From SAR86 cluster bacterium AG-422-O05 (lineage in GTDB: Bacteria; Pseudomonadota; Gammaproteobacteria; Magnimaribacterales; D2472), in assembly GCA_003213495.1 (NCBI GenBank), contig QCMW01000001.1, positions 1-64,000 on the forward strand: a stretch of 64,000 bases of DNA. Direction: 5' to 3'. Below are positions 1-10,626 of this stretch, piece after piece. Position 1 is the stretch's first letter, and each line of letters begins with the position of its first letter. The position numbers were made by a program, and so were the translations under genes. The notes under the pieces are model-generated. The model ran no database searches, was not told where the DNA came from, and was given only the letters and a program-made list of their open reading frames with translations.

Positions 1-254
1 GCATCTTGGTTAAAGTGATTTTCCCATTTTTCCAAAAGCATAGCTTTTGTTAATTTAATATCTAAATCTAGCCCGTTATCTTTGGCGACACTTACAATAT
101 CAGCCTTTTTCATCTTATTTAAAGCGGACTTTGAAGGAATTTCACTTTTATTTTCAGTTGTTTTTTCTTGAATGTTATTTTCATTAGGCGATGAAGATCT
201 TCCAAAAAGTCTGGAAAAAAAGCCTTTTTTCTTATTATCTTTATTATCACTCAT
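1..254 (-). CDS. Partial ORF (N-terminus only, runs off window start): MSDNKDNKKKGFFSRLFGRSS... with a Rho_N/HeH/SAP-like motif; possibly the FtsY N-terminal region
   Basis: My translation of the minus strand from ATG at 252-254; open to the window edge; KKADIVSVAKDNGLDLDIKLTKAMLLEKW resembles short HeH/Rho_N motifs. Confidence 0.5.
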   Translation of the reverse strand, partial: MSDNKDNKKKGFFSRLFGRSSSPNENNIQEKTTENKSEIPSKSALNKMKKADIVSVAKDNGLDLDIKLTKAMLLEKWENHFNQD

Positions 255-273
255 AATATTCGCCTAAAAAGGG

Positions 274-1005
274 CTATAGGATAGCCTTAGATGCTAATTC
301 TTCCAAGAGTTTTTTTTGTTTTTTTGATAATTTTATTTTCTCGAATAGATCTGGTCTTTTCAAAAAAGTTTTAAGTAAAGAATTTTCTTCCCTCCATTTT
401 GAAATTTCTTTATGATTTCCTGAAAGAAGTACTTCAGGAACCCTTAATGAACCTAATTTTTCAGGCTTAGCATATGTATCCCATTTTAAGAGTCCGTTTG
501 AAAAAGTATCTTTTAAATAAGAGTTTTTATTTCCTAATGTCCCTGGAATATGCCTTGATATCGCATCAATTATACAAATTGCAGCATATTCACCTCCAGA
601 TAAAATAAAGTCTCCGATTGATAGCTCCTCATCAACATATTCATCAATAACTCTTTGATCTATTCCTTCATACCTTCCACAGATTAGAGTGATATTTTTT
701 AATTTAGATAAAGATTTAACTTTTTCTTGATTAAGTCTTTTTCCTTGGGGAGATAAATAAATTATTTTTCCAGTATTTTTATTATCAATTTCTTTAAGAG
801 TACTAATTATTGGTTCAGCCATCATCACCATTCCTTCTCCACCACCATAAGGCTTAGAATCAACTTGATCATGTTTATTTATTGAATTCTTTCTTATATC
901 AAAAGTTTTTACTTTTAATAAATCTTTGTCTAAAGATTTTGATACTACCCCAAAATTAAGTGCATCAAATATTTCAGGAAATATAGTTAAGATATTAATA
1001 TTCAT
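274..1005 (-). CDS. trmD: tRNA (guanine-N1)-methyltransferase TrmD
   Basis: MNINILTIFPEIFDALNFGVVSKSL, GGGEGMVMMAEP, LICGRYEGIDQRVID, SIGDFILSGGE motifs; listed ORF extends to 1026 but MNINIL is the likely start. Confidence 0.95.
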   Translation of the reverse strand: MNINILTIFPEIFDALNFGVVSKSLDKDLLKVKTFDIRKNSINKHDQVDSKPYGGGEGMVMMAEPIISTLKEIDNKNTGKIIYLSPQGKRLNQEKVKSLSKLKNITLICGRYEGIDQRVIDEYVDEELSIGDFILSGGEYAAICIIDAISRHIPGTLGNKNSYLKDTFSNGLLKWDTYAKPEKLGSLRVPEVLLSGNHKEISKWREENSLLKTFLKRPDLFEKIKLSKKQKKLLEELASKAIL

Positions 1006-1007
1006 AA

Positions 1008-1529
1008 TCAAAAATCTTTTTGCCAATCTACGTATATAATCTTATTTGTTTTATCAATTTGATTTATGAATTTATCTTTAATAAAAGGAATTAGTCTTTC
1101 TTTATTATCAATTGAATCTTTTGTGCTAGCTACTACCAAGCAATCATCTGAACCAAAATTATTCATTTCTTTAACAACACCAAGATTTTCGTTTGTCTTA
1201 TGAACAAAAACATTCATGCCTTTAAGCTCATGCCAATAAGCTTCTTTATCAGAGAGCTTTGGAAGATCAGAGTTTTTTATGTAAAGTTTTTTGTTGGTGA
1301 ATAACTTAATTTGGTCAAGATCAGATACATTTACAATTTTTGAAACAAACTTATTATGAGATTTCTTTATATACTCAATCTTATGCACATTATTATCTTC
1401 GATTGTTATTAAAGGTCGGTAAGTAACAATATTGTCAGCAGGATTACAAAAGGAATTTAAAAAAAACTCACCCTTTAAACCTCTAGGCTTGCCTATAGAA
1501 CCGATGCAAATAAGATTACTTTGATTCAT
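1008..1529 (-). CDS. rimM: Ribosome maturation factor RimM
   Basis: [19 protein letters not shown] start, position between rpsP and trmD. Confidence 0.9.
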   Translation of the reverse strand: MNQSNLICIGSIGKPRGLKGEFFLNSFCNPADNIVTYRPLITIEDNNVHKIEYIKKSHNKFVSKIVNVSDLDQIKLFTNKKLYIKNSDLPKLSDKEAYWHELKGMNVFVHKTNENLGVVKEMNNFGSDDCLVVASTKDSIDNKERLIPFIKDKFINQIDKTNKIIYVDWQKDF

Positions 1530-2040
1530 TTTCTGAAGAATCTTTTTCCTCAGATTCTTCTTCAGCAGGTGCTTCTTCAGCAGGAGCCTCTTCTTCTTCT
1601 ACAGGAGCTTCTTCAGCAGGAGCCTCTTCTTCTACAGGAGTCTCTTCAGCTGGTGCTTCTTCAGCGGCAGCCTCTTCTGAAGCAGCCTCTTCTGCAGCAG
1701 CCTCTTCTGCTTCTTTAGCAAGCTTTGCAGCAAGAGCTGCTTTTTTTTCAGCAATCTTTGCTTTTTTAGCCTCAACTTTTTGGGCAAACTCTTCAGGCGT
1801 TAATTTAGCTTCTTTAGTTAAAGCTAAAACTCTATCACTTAGTTGCGCACCTTTTGATACCCATTCGTTTAACTTTTCTAGATCAATTCTAAGTCTCTCC
1901 TCTTGGCCTTTTGCGGTTGGATTAAAAAAACCTAATCGCTCAATAAAAGCTCCATCTCTTGGACGTCTTTCATCTGCAACAGTAATAAAATAATAAGGGT
2001 TTTTTTTGGCCCCGCTTCTCGCTAATCTAATAACTACCAT
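1516..2040 (-). CDS. rpsP: 30S ribosomal protein S16 with long acidic Ala/Glu/Pro C-terminal extension
   Basis: [41 protein letters not shown] is canonical S16; total 174 aa versus about 80-90 for typical S16. Confidence 0.95.
   Translation of the reverse strand: MVVIRLARSGAKKNPYYFITVADERRPRDGAFIERLGFFNPTAKGQEERLRIDLEKLNEWVSKGAQLSDRVLALTKEAKLTPEEFAQKVEAKKAKIAEKKAALAAKLAKEAEEAAAEEAASEEAAAEEAPAEETPVEEEAPAEEAPVEEEEAPAEEAPAEEESEEKDSSENESK
1558..1705. repeat. Imperfect in-frame repeats encoding [16 protein letters not shown] units within the rpsP 3' end
   Basis: Recurring cttcttcagcaggagcctcttcttc-type units. Confidence 0.8.
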
Positions 2041-2144
2041 ACTTGAAAATTAATAAAATTATTTAAAAAGATGTGTATTTTAGGTTAACCTTGCTAATAT
2101 TGATAGTATATTTTATGCAAAACTTTAATTAATCTTTATCATTA

Positions 2145-2711
2145 ATGAATTTCATTACACAAGTAACTATAAGTATAGTTATTTACTTTATTATTAGGAT
2201 ATTTAATAAAAGTGAGAAATCACTATACATATCTGCATCTTTTGCAGGAATTTCTTATATTCTTATCTATCTTTTAAACTTTGAAGTAATAACAATTTTG
2301 CCAACGATACATTTTATGGTCACAGGTCTGAGCTTGTTATTTTTATTTATTGCATATAATGAAATAATCATTCTTGAAAGAAAGATGCGGAAGATAAAAA
2401 AAGGAGACTTTCTAAATGCAGAACTTTTTCCAATTGAAAAAAACTATAAAATTGTATTCAAGCTTCTGGGTATAGGCCTTACTTTTTTATCATTTGCACT
2501 AATATCAGGATTTAGTTTGCAATCAATTTTCACTGCAAATATTGTTTTTAAAGCAATTTTTACTTTTATCGCTTGGATAATTTATATAATTACAATGGTA
2601 GGTATTAAGTTCTTTAATTTTCCAATTAAATATGCAACAAGAAGTTTATTTCTAGCTATGTGGGCAGTTTTGGGAGCATACTTCATGAATTCTTATATTA
2701 TAGGATCCTAA
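2145..2711 (+). CDS. ypjD: YpjD/CcsA-like cytochrome c assembly family inner membrane protein
   Basis: Multi-TM protein, neighbour of the CNNM/CorC-family gene and divergent from rpsP as in other gammaproteobacteria. Confidence 0.65.
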   Translation: MNFITQVTISIVIYFIIRIFNKSEKSLYISASFAGISYILIYLLNFEVITILPTIHFMVTGLSLLFLFIAYNEIIILERKMRKIKKGDFLNAELFPIEKNYKIVFKLLGIGLTFLSFALISGFSLQSIFTANIVFKAIFTFIAWIIYIITMVGIKFFNFPIKYATRSLFLAMWAVLGAYFMNSYIIGS

Positions 2712-3970
2712 TGGAAGATACTCCGTCTCTTTTAGTTTTAAGTCTTACTTTAGTGTCTCTATTAATTATTAGTGGGTTCTTCTCTGGTTCTGAGACGGGC
2801 ATGATGGCAGCTAATAAAATTAAACTGAAAAATTTGTCAAAAAAATCTAAAAGAAGTGCCAAAAGAGCATTAACTTTATTAAAAAGGCCTGACCAATTGT
2901 TATCTGCAATTTTAGTTGGAAATAACTTCGCCAATATCCTAGCCTCAGCGATAGTAACAATTATGATGATAAATTATTTTGGCGGAAATGTTTTACTAGG
3001 GTCAATAATATTAACAATAGTAATATTAATTTTTTCTGAAATTACACCTAAAACAATAGCCACGATCAAACCTGAAAGCTTTGCAACAAAATCTTCATTT
3101 ATATTAAATGTCCTTGTTAAAATTTTTAAACCACTGATATTCCTAACTAACTTTTTAAGCAGACTAATTCTTAAAATATTTAAACTAAATGCAAAAGATG
3201 CTACTTTAAATGACAATCTTAATACCGAAGAGCTAAGAACTTTACTCGATGAGTCTGGTGATTTGATTCCAAAGCAATATAGAAAAATGTTATCTTCAGT
3301 CTTGGGCATGGAGGAGCTTGTGGTTGAGGATATTATGATTCCAACTTCAGAAATTATAGGTATTGATATAAGCAAAAACTATGAGTGTGCAACAAAAACT
3401 ATTGAATCTACCGACTACACAAGGCTTCCAGTCTATGATGAATCAATAGATAATCTTGTTGGCATTCTCCATTTAAAAGATTCTCATGCTTTTTTAGAAC
3501 AATTTCATTTAAATAATAAAAATAATCTTTCGAAACTTCTTCAAGACACTTATTTTGTTTCTCAGTCTACTCTTTTAATGAAACAACTTAGAGAATTTTT
3601 AGCTAATAATCAAAGCGTAGCTTTAGTGGTCGATGAATATGGAGAAATTGAAGGGTTGATTTCTGTTGAAGACATTTTTAAAGAAATAACAGGTAAATTT
3701 GGTGGAGACAAAGAAGAGCTAGAAAAAGAGTTTTATCAACAACAAGATGGCTCAATTCTTACAGATGGTAATTCAAAAATTAGAGATCTGAACAACTATT
3801 TAGGATGGAACATCTTAGAAGATGGTCCTAAAACAATAAATGGGCTGATTACAGAATATCTTGATCAAATACCTCAAGCGAATCTGTGCATTGAAATAGA
3901 AGGTTATAGGTTTGAGGTATTAGAATTAGATGAAAACCTCATTTCCAAAATTAAAATCACTAAAATTTAA
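2711..3970 (+). CDS. CNNM (DUF21)-CBS-CorC family transporter (YfjD/CorB-like)
   Basis: ISGFFSGSETGMMAANKIKL, CBS domains (IMIPTSEIIGID, LPVYDESIDNLVGILHLKD, VDEYGEIEGLISVEDI), CorC_HlyC C-terminal domain; start ATG overlaps the ypjD stop (TAATG). Confidence 0.9.
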   Translation: MEDTPSLLVLSLTLVSLLIISGFFSGSETGMMAANKIKLKNLSKKSKRSAKRALTLLKRPDQLLSAILVGNNFANILASAIVTIMMINYFGGNVLLGSIILTIVILIFSEITPKTIATIKPESFATKSSFILNVLVKIFKPLIFLTNFLSRLILKIFKLNAKDATLNDNLNTEELRTLLDESGDLIPKQYRKMLSSVLGMEELVVEDIMIPTSEIIGIDISKNYECATKTIESTDYTRLPVYDESIDNLVGILHLKDSHAFLEQFHLNNKNNLSKLLQDTYFVSQSTLLMKQLREFLANNQSVALVVDEYGEIEGLISVEDIFKEITGKFGGDKEELEKEFYQQQDGSILTDGNSKIRDLNNYLGWNILEDGPKTINGLITEYLDQIPQANLCIEIEGYRFEVLELDENLISKIKITKI

Positions 3971-4232
3971 GAATAACTTTCCCAAGGACTTGGTCTATGT
4001 TGTATTCATGATCATATGACTTTGAGGAGTATTCTTTATTGTCACCCTCAATAAGTATTTTTTTTTCTTTTATATTTTTTATTCTTTTTATTATCACTCC
4101 TAATGCGGGAGTTTTTATTAAAATGACATCGCCTTCTTTAAGTGAATAAAAATGTTTAAGGCAGATTATAAGATCATTGTCATGAAAGTTGGGGATCATG
4201 CTTGACCCCCTTACTCTGAAGAAACTAATCAC
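3960..4232 (-). CDS. sodX: Nickel-type superoxide dismutase maturation protease (S24/S26 signal peptidase-like, SodX)
   Basis: FRVRGSSMIPNFHDNDLIIC (Ser motif) and IIKRIKNI (Lys motif); immediately downstream of sodN. Confidence 0.85.
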   Translation of the reverse strand: MISFFRVRGSSMIPNFHDNDLIICLKHFYSLKEGDVILIKTPALGVIIKRIKNIKEKKILIEGDNKEYSSKSYDHEYNIDQVLGKVILKF

Positions 4233-4689
4233 TAAGCATTGGTACTATCATATCCATATGAGGTGGATTAAGTGATTTCTTAGTTTCAGTATTTACATCC
4301 TTTGTTGCCCAAAATATTTCAGCAAATCTATTAACTTTTTCAACTAAATCTATGCCATTTTGGCGATCTATATCTTGTTTGCATTTTGATGCAGTCATCA
4401 TAATAGAATGTGCCAATTCATGTATCTCAGGAAACTTCTCAATATGAGGATCTTTAAAATAATCTCCCCAAATAGTTCTTACAGCATCCTTGACCTCAAT
4501 AGCATGCTCTTCTTTTTGCTGAACAAGCCTTGAAAGATGTGCAAGATCTTTTTTTGATTCAATGTTTTCTGGCATCTCTCCGATTAAGTCTAAGAACCTA
4601 ACTACGCTTAATGCGGCGTATTGAGCTACGCCAGGGTCATAAACAGCGCATGGTATATCACAATGTGCTTTTGCTTCTTGAATTTTCAT
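4225..4689 (-). CDS. sodN: Nickel superoxide dismutase SodN
   Basis: MKIQEAKA leader followed by HCDIPCAVYDP nickel hook; paired with the SodX-like protease. Confidence 0.93.
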   Translation of the reverse strand: MKIQEAKAHCDIPCAVYDPGVAQYAALSVVRFLDLIGEMPENIESKKDLAHLSRLVQQKEEHAIEVKDAVRTIWGDYFKDPHIEKFPEIHELAHSIMMTASKCKQDIDRQNGIDLVEKVNRFAEIFWATKDVNTETKKSLNPPHMDMIVPMLSD

Positions 4690-4848
4690 TTAAACATCTC
4701 TCCTTTTTAAGATTTTTATAACGCCGAATGTTACAACAGTAACAACCGCTAATATCAAATAATCTGATACATGATAATGAAATGTCGCATTGCCTTCATG
4801 AGCGTGAGAGCTCACAGCAAATAATGCTAACAAATAAATGGCTTTCAT
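4690..4848 (-). CDS. Small (52 aa) membrane protein with signal-peptide-like N-terminus and His-rich segment, MKAIYLLALFAVSSHAHEGNATFHYHVSDYLILAVVTVVTFGVIKILKRRDV
   Basis: Own translation; stop codon directly abuts the sodN ATG (TAAATG); below the size cutoff of the supplied ORF track. Confidence 0.75.
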   Translation of the reverse strand: MKAIYLLALFAVSSHAHEGNATFHYHVSDYLILAVVTVVTFGVIKILKRRDV

Positions 4849-4904
4849 TTTTTACTCCAAATTTAATTAGTTTAATAATTTATATACTATCTTAAATTAA
4901 TAAA

Positions 4905-4940
4905 ATAAAAATGGGGCAAAAAGCCCCATTTTTTTATATT
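4905..4940 (-). terminator. Rho-independent terminator downstream of groEL (potentially bidirectional)
   Basis: aaaaatggggcaaaaagccccattttttt inverted repeat with flanking A/T tracts. Confidence 0.8.
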
Positions 4941-4951
4941 AAATATCAGGC

Positions 4952-6598
<1,647 letters not shown>

Positions 6599-6620
6599 TT
6601 AACTCCCTATATATATAAAT

Positions 6621-6908
6621 TTATTTAACAACACCAAAAATATCTTTTTCGCATAGAATTAGATACTCTTCGCCGTCTAACTTAATCTCATTTCCGCCAT
6701 ATTGACCAAAAATTACAATATCTCCTACTGATACATTCATAGGAACAGTATCGCCTGAATTAGATATTTTTCCGGGTCCAACTGCAACAACTTCGCCTTG
6801 CGATGGTTTTTCTTTTGCAGAACCAGAAAGAATGATACCTCCAGATGATGTTTCTTCTTCTTCTGTTCTTTTGACAAGAACATTGTCATGTAAAGGTTTT
6901 AACTTCAT
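6621..6908 (-). CDS. groES: 10 kDa chaperonin GroES
   Basis: MKLKPLHDNVLVKRTEEEETSSGGIILSGSAKEKPSQGEVVAVGPG. Confidence 0.99.
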   Translation of the reverse strand: MKLKPLHDNVLVKRTEEEETSSGGIILSGSAKEKPSQGEVVAVGPGKISNSGDTVPMNVSVGDIVIFGQYGGNEIKLDGEEYLILCEKDIFGVVK

Positions 6909-6980
6909 TTATCTCTCCATATAAATATTTTAAATTTATCTACTGCTCTAATTATGGGCTAATAGATATAAATCAATAGA

Positions 6981-7316
6981 TTATTTTGTTTTAAATCTAT
7001 AAATTTGAAGCGCAATTGTAACCCCAATTAAGTTCGCAAGTAAGTCAAAATATTCAAAAAATCTATTTGGATGAAAAATATGTATTATTTCTATGAAAAA
7101 ACCAAACATAAAAATATAAAATATCAACACAATTTTTCTAGTCTTAAAAGAACACATGAGTCCAATTAAAGCTAAATAAAGATAAATAATAAGATGAATT
7201 GCTTTATCTGTTAGAAATCCAAGTGCATTAATTCTTGGAATTTCATTTGCATTTACAATGCTAAAAATAAAAACAACTGCAAGCGATGAAAAAAATACTA
7301 ATCTAGTGAAATTCAT
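6981..7316 (-). CDS. VanZ-like family membrane protein
   Basis: LTDKAIHLIIYLYLALIG...IEIIHIFHPNRFFEYFDLLANLIGVTIAL resembles VanZ-like proteins. Confidence 0.65.
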   Translation of the reverse strand: MNFTRLVFFSSLAVVFIFSIVNANEIPRINALGFLTDKAIHLIIYLYLALIGLMCSFKTRKIVLIFYIFMFGFFIEIIHIFHPNRFFEYFDLLANLIGVTIALQIYRFKTK

Positions 7317-8666
7317 TTACCAATTTTTAGGGCTATCTTTTGATTTCCAATATTTATCATCATCGTAGGATTTTTTTTCGTCTTGAGTGGGTGATGATTT
7401 TAATAAATCAACATCTTGTTTTTCTTTGAAAAAGCTTCTATTAAAAAAAATCAATGAAATTGCTGGTAAAGCGAGTACTGAGGTAAAGATATAAAATGTC
7501 ATCCATCCATATGAAAAACCAAACATTTCTTGAAAGTTTTCAACAAAAATTCCTGAAAAGCCGCTAAATATTTTCCCTAAAAATGCCATTAATGAAGTTA
7601 ATAAAGCATACTGAAAACCTGTATATTTGATTGAAACTAAGCTGGTTAAAAATGTAATATTTACTGTTCCAACAATACCAGCAGTAATACTGTCTGATGC
7701 AACAATTAATGACAACAGAGTAAGATTTTTTTCGCTTATTGCTGCTAAAGAGAAGAATAAGTTAGTAAACATAACCAAAAAAGCACCTATCATTAAAGAT
7801 CTATAAAGTCCTATTTTTTTAATGAGGAATCCCCCAATAAACACACCAATAATTGTTGCGATTAACGCAACTACTTTTACATATCCAATTTCTGATAATG
7901 TATAACCTAAATCAATATAAAAAGGGTTGGCCATTGGTCCCATCACAATATCAGTCAATCTATAAGTTGCTACGATCAGCAAAAGCATTGATGCTAATTT
8001 AATGCCAAATCTTTCAAAAAAATCCTTTAATGGCTCTACAACTGAATTTATGTGGTTTAACTTAACTAAATTTTCATTCTTCTCTTCTATAGATATTGCA
8101 AATGACCAAAGAACATTCAGAGCTATTATTAGGGCCATTAATTGATATGCGATTGGCCAAGAATATGCATCAGCAATAAGCAGGGATAAGGATGATCCCA
8201 CCAAGATTGAAATTCTATAACCAAATTGATAACCAGCAGCCAAATTACCTTGATCTTCTAAGGGTGCACTTTCTATTCGATAAGCATCAATAGCTATGTC
8301 CTGTATTGAACCTGCAAAAGCTATGATTAGTGCAACGAGTGCGAATATTAATAAATTATTTGTTGGATCTATTAAAGAAATAAATATAAGTGATATCAAA
8401 ATAATAATTTGCATTAATAATATCCAACTTCTTCTTGAACCTATGATGCTTAATACAGGAATAGAAAATCTGTCTACAAAAGGAGCCCATAAAAATTTTA
8501 ATGAATAAGTAAGTGTTATCCATCCAAAAAATCCAATAACGCTTAAATCCAGGCCTTCGCTTCTTAGCCAAGCAGTTAAAGTAATAAAAACCAATACATA
8601 AGGAAGACCAGAAGCAAAACCAAATCCTGTAAATGACAAAATTCTTTTTAGTTCTCTTTGATTCAT
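7317..8666 (-). CDS. ampG: AmpG-family muropeptide MFS transporter
   Basis: FTGFGFASGLPYVLVFITLTAWLRSEGLDLSVIGFFGW and paired with ampD. Confidence 0.9.
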   Translation of the reverse strand: MNQRELKRILSFTGFGFASGLPYVLVFITLTAWLRSEGLDLSVIGFFGWITLTYSLKFLWAPFVDRFSIPVLSIIGSRRSWILLMQIIILISLIFISLIDPTNNLLIFALVALIIAFAGSIQDIAIDAYRIESAPLEDQGNLAAGYQFGYRISILVGSSLSLLIADAYSWPIAYQLMALIIALNVLWSFAISIEEKNENLVKLNHINSVVEPLKDFFERFGIKLASMLLLIVATYRLTDIVMGPMANPFYIDLGYTLSEIGYVKVVALIATIIGVFIGGFLIKKIGLYRSLMIGAFLVMFTNLFFSLAAISEKNLTLLSLIVASDSITAGIVGTVNITFLTSLVSIKYTGFQYALLTSLMAFLGKIFSGFSGIFVENFQEMFGFSYGWMTFYIFTSVLALPAISLIFFNRSFFKEKQDVDLLKSSPTQDEKKSYDDDKYWKSKDSPKNW

Positions 8667-9202
8667 ATTTTACTTAGATACCTAGTCCATTCAAATTTAT
8701 CTCCTGGATCTGTTTTTCTTCCAGGAGCTATGTCTGAATGACCTTTAATTGAATTTTTTTTAATATCCGGGTATTTGTTCATCAATTGTTTAGTAACATT
8801 AATTAAAACTTGATATTGATGATCTGTAAAATTATCACAATCCGAACCTTCGAGCTCAATTCCAATAGAAAAATCATTGCAATCAAATTCACCATTAAAA
8901 CTAGATTCGCCCGCATGCCATGCTCTTTTATTAAAAGGGACAAACTGTATTATTTTGCCATCACGTTTAATATACAAATGAGAAGATACTTTTAGATCTT
9001 TAATTTCTTTAAAATATTCATGATCTGAAATCTTTAATTTATTCAAAAAAAATTTTTCTACATAATCTCTACCATACTCGTTTGGAGGTAAGCTTATTGC
9101 ATGAATAACAAGTAACTTAATACTATAATTTTCTGATCTTTCATTAAAATTAGGTGATTTAATATATTCAATATTTTTGATGAGATGATTTTCAATCTCC
9201 AT
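8663..9202 (-). CDS. ampD: 1,6-anhydro-N-acetylmuramyl-L-alanine amidase AmpD
   Basis: LLVIHAISLPPNEYG, SSHLYIKRDGKIIQFVPFNKRAWHAGES, GHSDIAPGRKTDPGDKFEW. Confidence 0.95.
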   Translation of the reverse strand: MEIENHLIKNIEYIKSPNFNERSENYSIKLLVIHAISLPPNEYGRDYVEKFFLNKLKISDHEYFKEIKDLKVSSHLYIKRDGKIIQFVPFNKRAWHAGESSFNGEFDCNDFSIGIELEGSDCDNFTDHQYQVLINVTKQLMNKYPDIKKNSIKGHSDIAPGRKTDPGDKFEWTRYLSKI

Positions 9203-10141
9203 TTATCTCAATCCTGGAGGTAATTTGAAGTAAATATCTTCATTGTCTTCACCATGCTCAATAATTTCTGCATCTGTGTACAGTTCTAAAGATTTTGCAA
9301 TTTCCATAACTTTTGATTCAGGAGCTGAAGCACCTGCAGTAATAGAAATTTTAGAATACTTATTTAAATCATCTAAATCAATATCTGTAAATTCATCGAT
9401 TAGAATTGATCTACAGCCACATTTTTCAGCTAGCTCACTAAGTCTATTTGAATTTGAGCTATTTTTTGAACCAACAACAATCATAAAATCTGATTCAAGA
9501 GCAAGCTGCTTAACAGCATCTTGTCGATTTTGTGTGGCATAACAAATATCGTCCTTCTTTGGTATATGTATATCTGGAAACCTATATTTCAAAATATCAA
9601 TAATTGATTTTGTTTCATCAACGCTTAAAGTTGTTTGTGTGACTAAAGCTAATTTTGTTGGATTATTGATTTTTATATTTTTAGCATCTAACTCATTTTG
9701 AACAAGGAATATTGAACTATTATCAGAATTTATGTGCCTACCCATTGTTCCTTCAACTTCTGGATGACCTTCGTGACCAACTAGAATAATATCTTTACTA
9801 GCTTTTGCATGCTTTCTGACTTCCATATGAACTTTTGTGACAAGTGGACATGTTGCATCAAAAAAGTTTAAATTTCTTGATCTCGTTTCTTCTTCTACAG
9901 CGCTTGAAACACCATGTGCACTAAAAATTACAAGTGAGTCATCTGGAATTTCATCAATTTCTTCTACAAAAATTGCACCTCTATCTCTTAAGTCTGCAAC
10001 AACAACTTTATTGTGAACGACCTCATGTTTTACATAAACTGGTGCTCCGTATATATCCAAAGCCTTATTTACAATATCAATTGCTCTATCAACGCCAGCA
10101 CAGAAGCCGCGAGGATTTGCTAATTTAATCTGTTTAGTCAT
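9203..10141 (-). CDS. ispH: 4-hydroxy-3-methylbut-2-enyl diphosphate reductase IspH
   Basis: LANPRGFCAGVDRAIDIVNKAL, YVKHEVVHNK, FSAHGVS, DATCPLVTKVH. Confidence 0.98.
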   Translation of the reverse strand: MTKQIKLANPRGFCAGVDRAIDIVNKALDIYGAPVYVKHEVVHNKVVVADLRDRGAIFVEEIDEIPDDSLVIFSAHGVSSAVEEETRSRNLNFFDATCPLVTKVHMEVRKHAKASKDIILVGHEGHPEVEGTMGRHINSDNSSIFLVQNELDAKNIKINNPTKLALVTQTTLSVDETKSIIDILKYRFPDIHIPKKDDICYATQNRQDAVKQLALESDFMIVVGSKNSSNSNRLSELAEKCGCRSILIDEFTDIDLDDLNKYSKISITAGASAPESKVMEIAKSLELYTDAEIIEHGEDNEDIYFKLPPGLR

Positions 10142-10626
10142 TGTTTTGCCTTATAAATTAATTCAAAGTATATAATCAAAATGGCTCCAAGCGTTATAAA
10201 TGCATCTGCTAGATTAAAAATAAAAAAGGAAAAGCTTCCAAACTCTAAATGAAGAAAATCAGTAACTTTCCCATCAATAAATCTATCAATAATATTTCCT
10301 AATGCACCAGCAATAATTAATGACAATGCAAACTTAGCAATCTGTACTTTTTCTTTTGCAAGCAATCTAATTAGATATATAAGAATAAAAATGGTAATTA
10401 CTAATAATAGGTTTGAGGCTAAATTGCCATAACCATCAAATATACCAAAAGCAATTCCAGAATTATAAATTAGCAAAAAATCAATGAATGGTATAAAAGT
10501 TGAATATGATTGTGCAAATAAGAAATTATTAGCTGCATAATCTTTTGAAAATAAGTCTAATACTACAAGAAGAATAATTAAGACTGGATAAATTAATTTA
10601 TACAAAACTTCTTTTTTCGCCCTCAT
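10138..10626 (-). CDS. lspA: Lipoprotein signal peptidase LspA
   Basis: NSGIAFGIF, GALGNIIDRFIDGKVTDFLH, FNLADAFI motifs. Confidence 0.95.
   Translation of the reverse strand: MRAKKEVLYKLIYPVLIILLVVLDLFSKDYAANNFLFAQSYSTFIPFIDFLLIYNSGIAFGIFDGYGNLASNLLLVITIFILIYLIRLLAKEKVQIAKFALSLIIAGALGNIIDRFIDGKVTDFLHLEFGSFSFFIFNLADAFITLGAILIIYFELIYKAKQ

Noticed and set aside
1558-1705. Possible CRISPR-like or tandem repeat array
   Set aside because: Repeats are short, in-frame and contiguous within rpsP coding sequence with no unique spacers.
1521-1718. Plus-strand ORF of Leu/Gln-rich repeats (65 aa)
   Set aside because: Pure antisense shadow of the rpsP acidic repeat tail; low-complexity translation with no ribosome-binding context.
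8356-8571. 71-aa minus-strand ORF within ampG
   Set aside because: Alternative frame inside the well-supported ampG CDS.
9934-10128. Plus-strand ORF antisense to ispH and similar shadow ORFs (for example 50463-50768, 62999-63265)
   Set aside because: Low-complexity antisense translations of conserved CDSs in AT-rich DNA.
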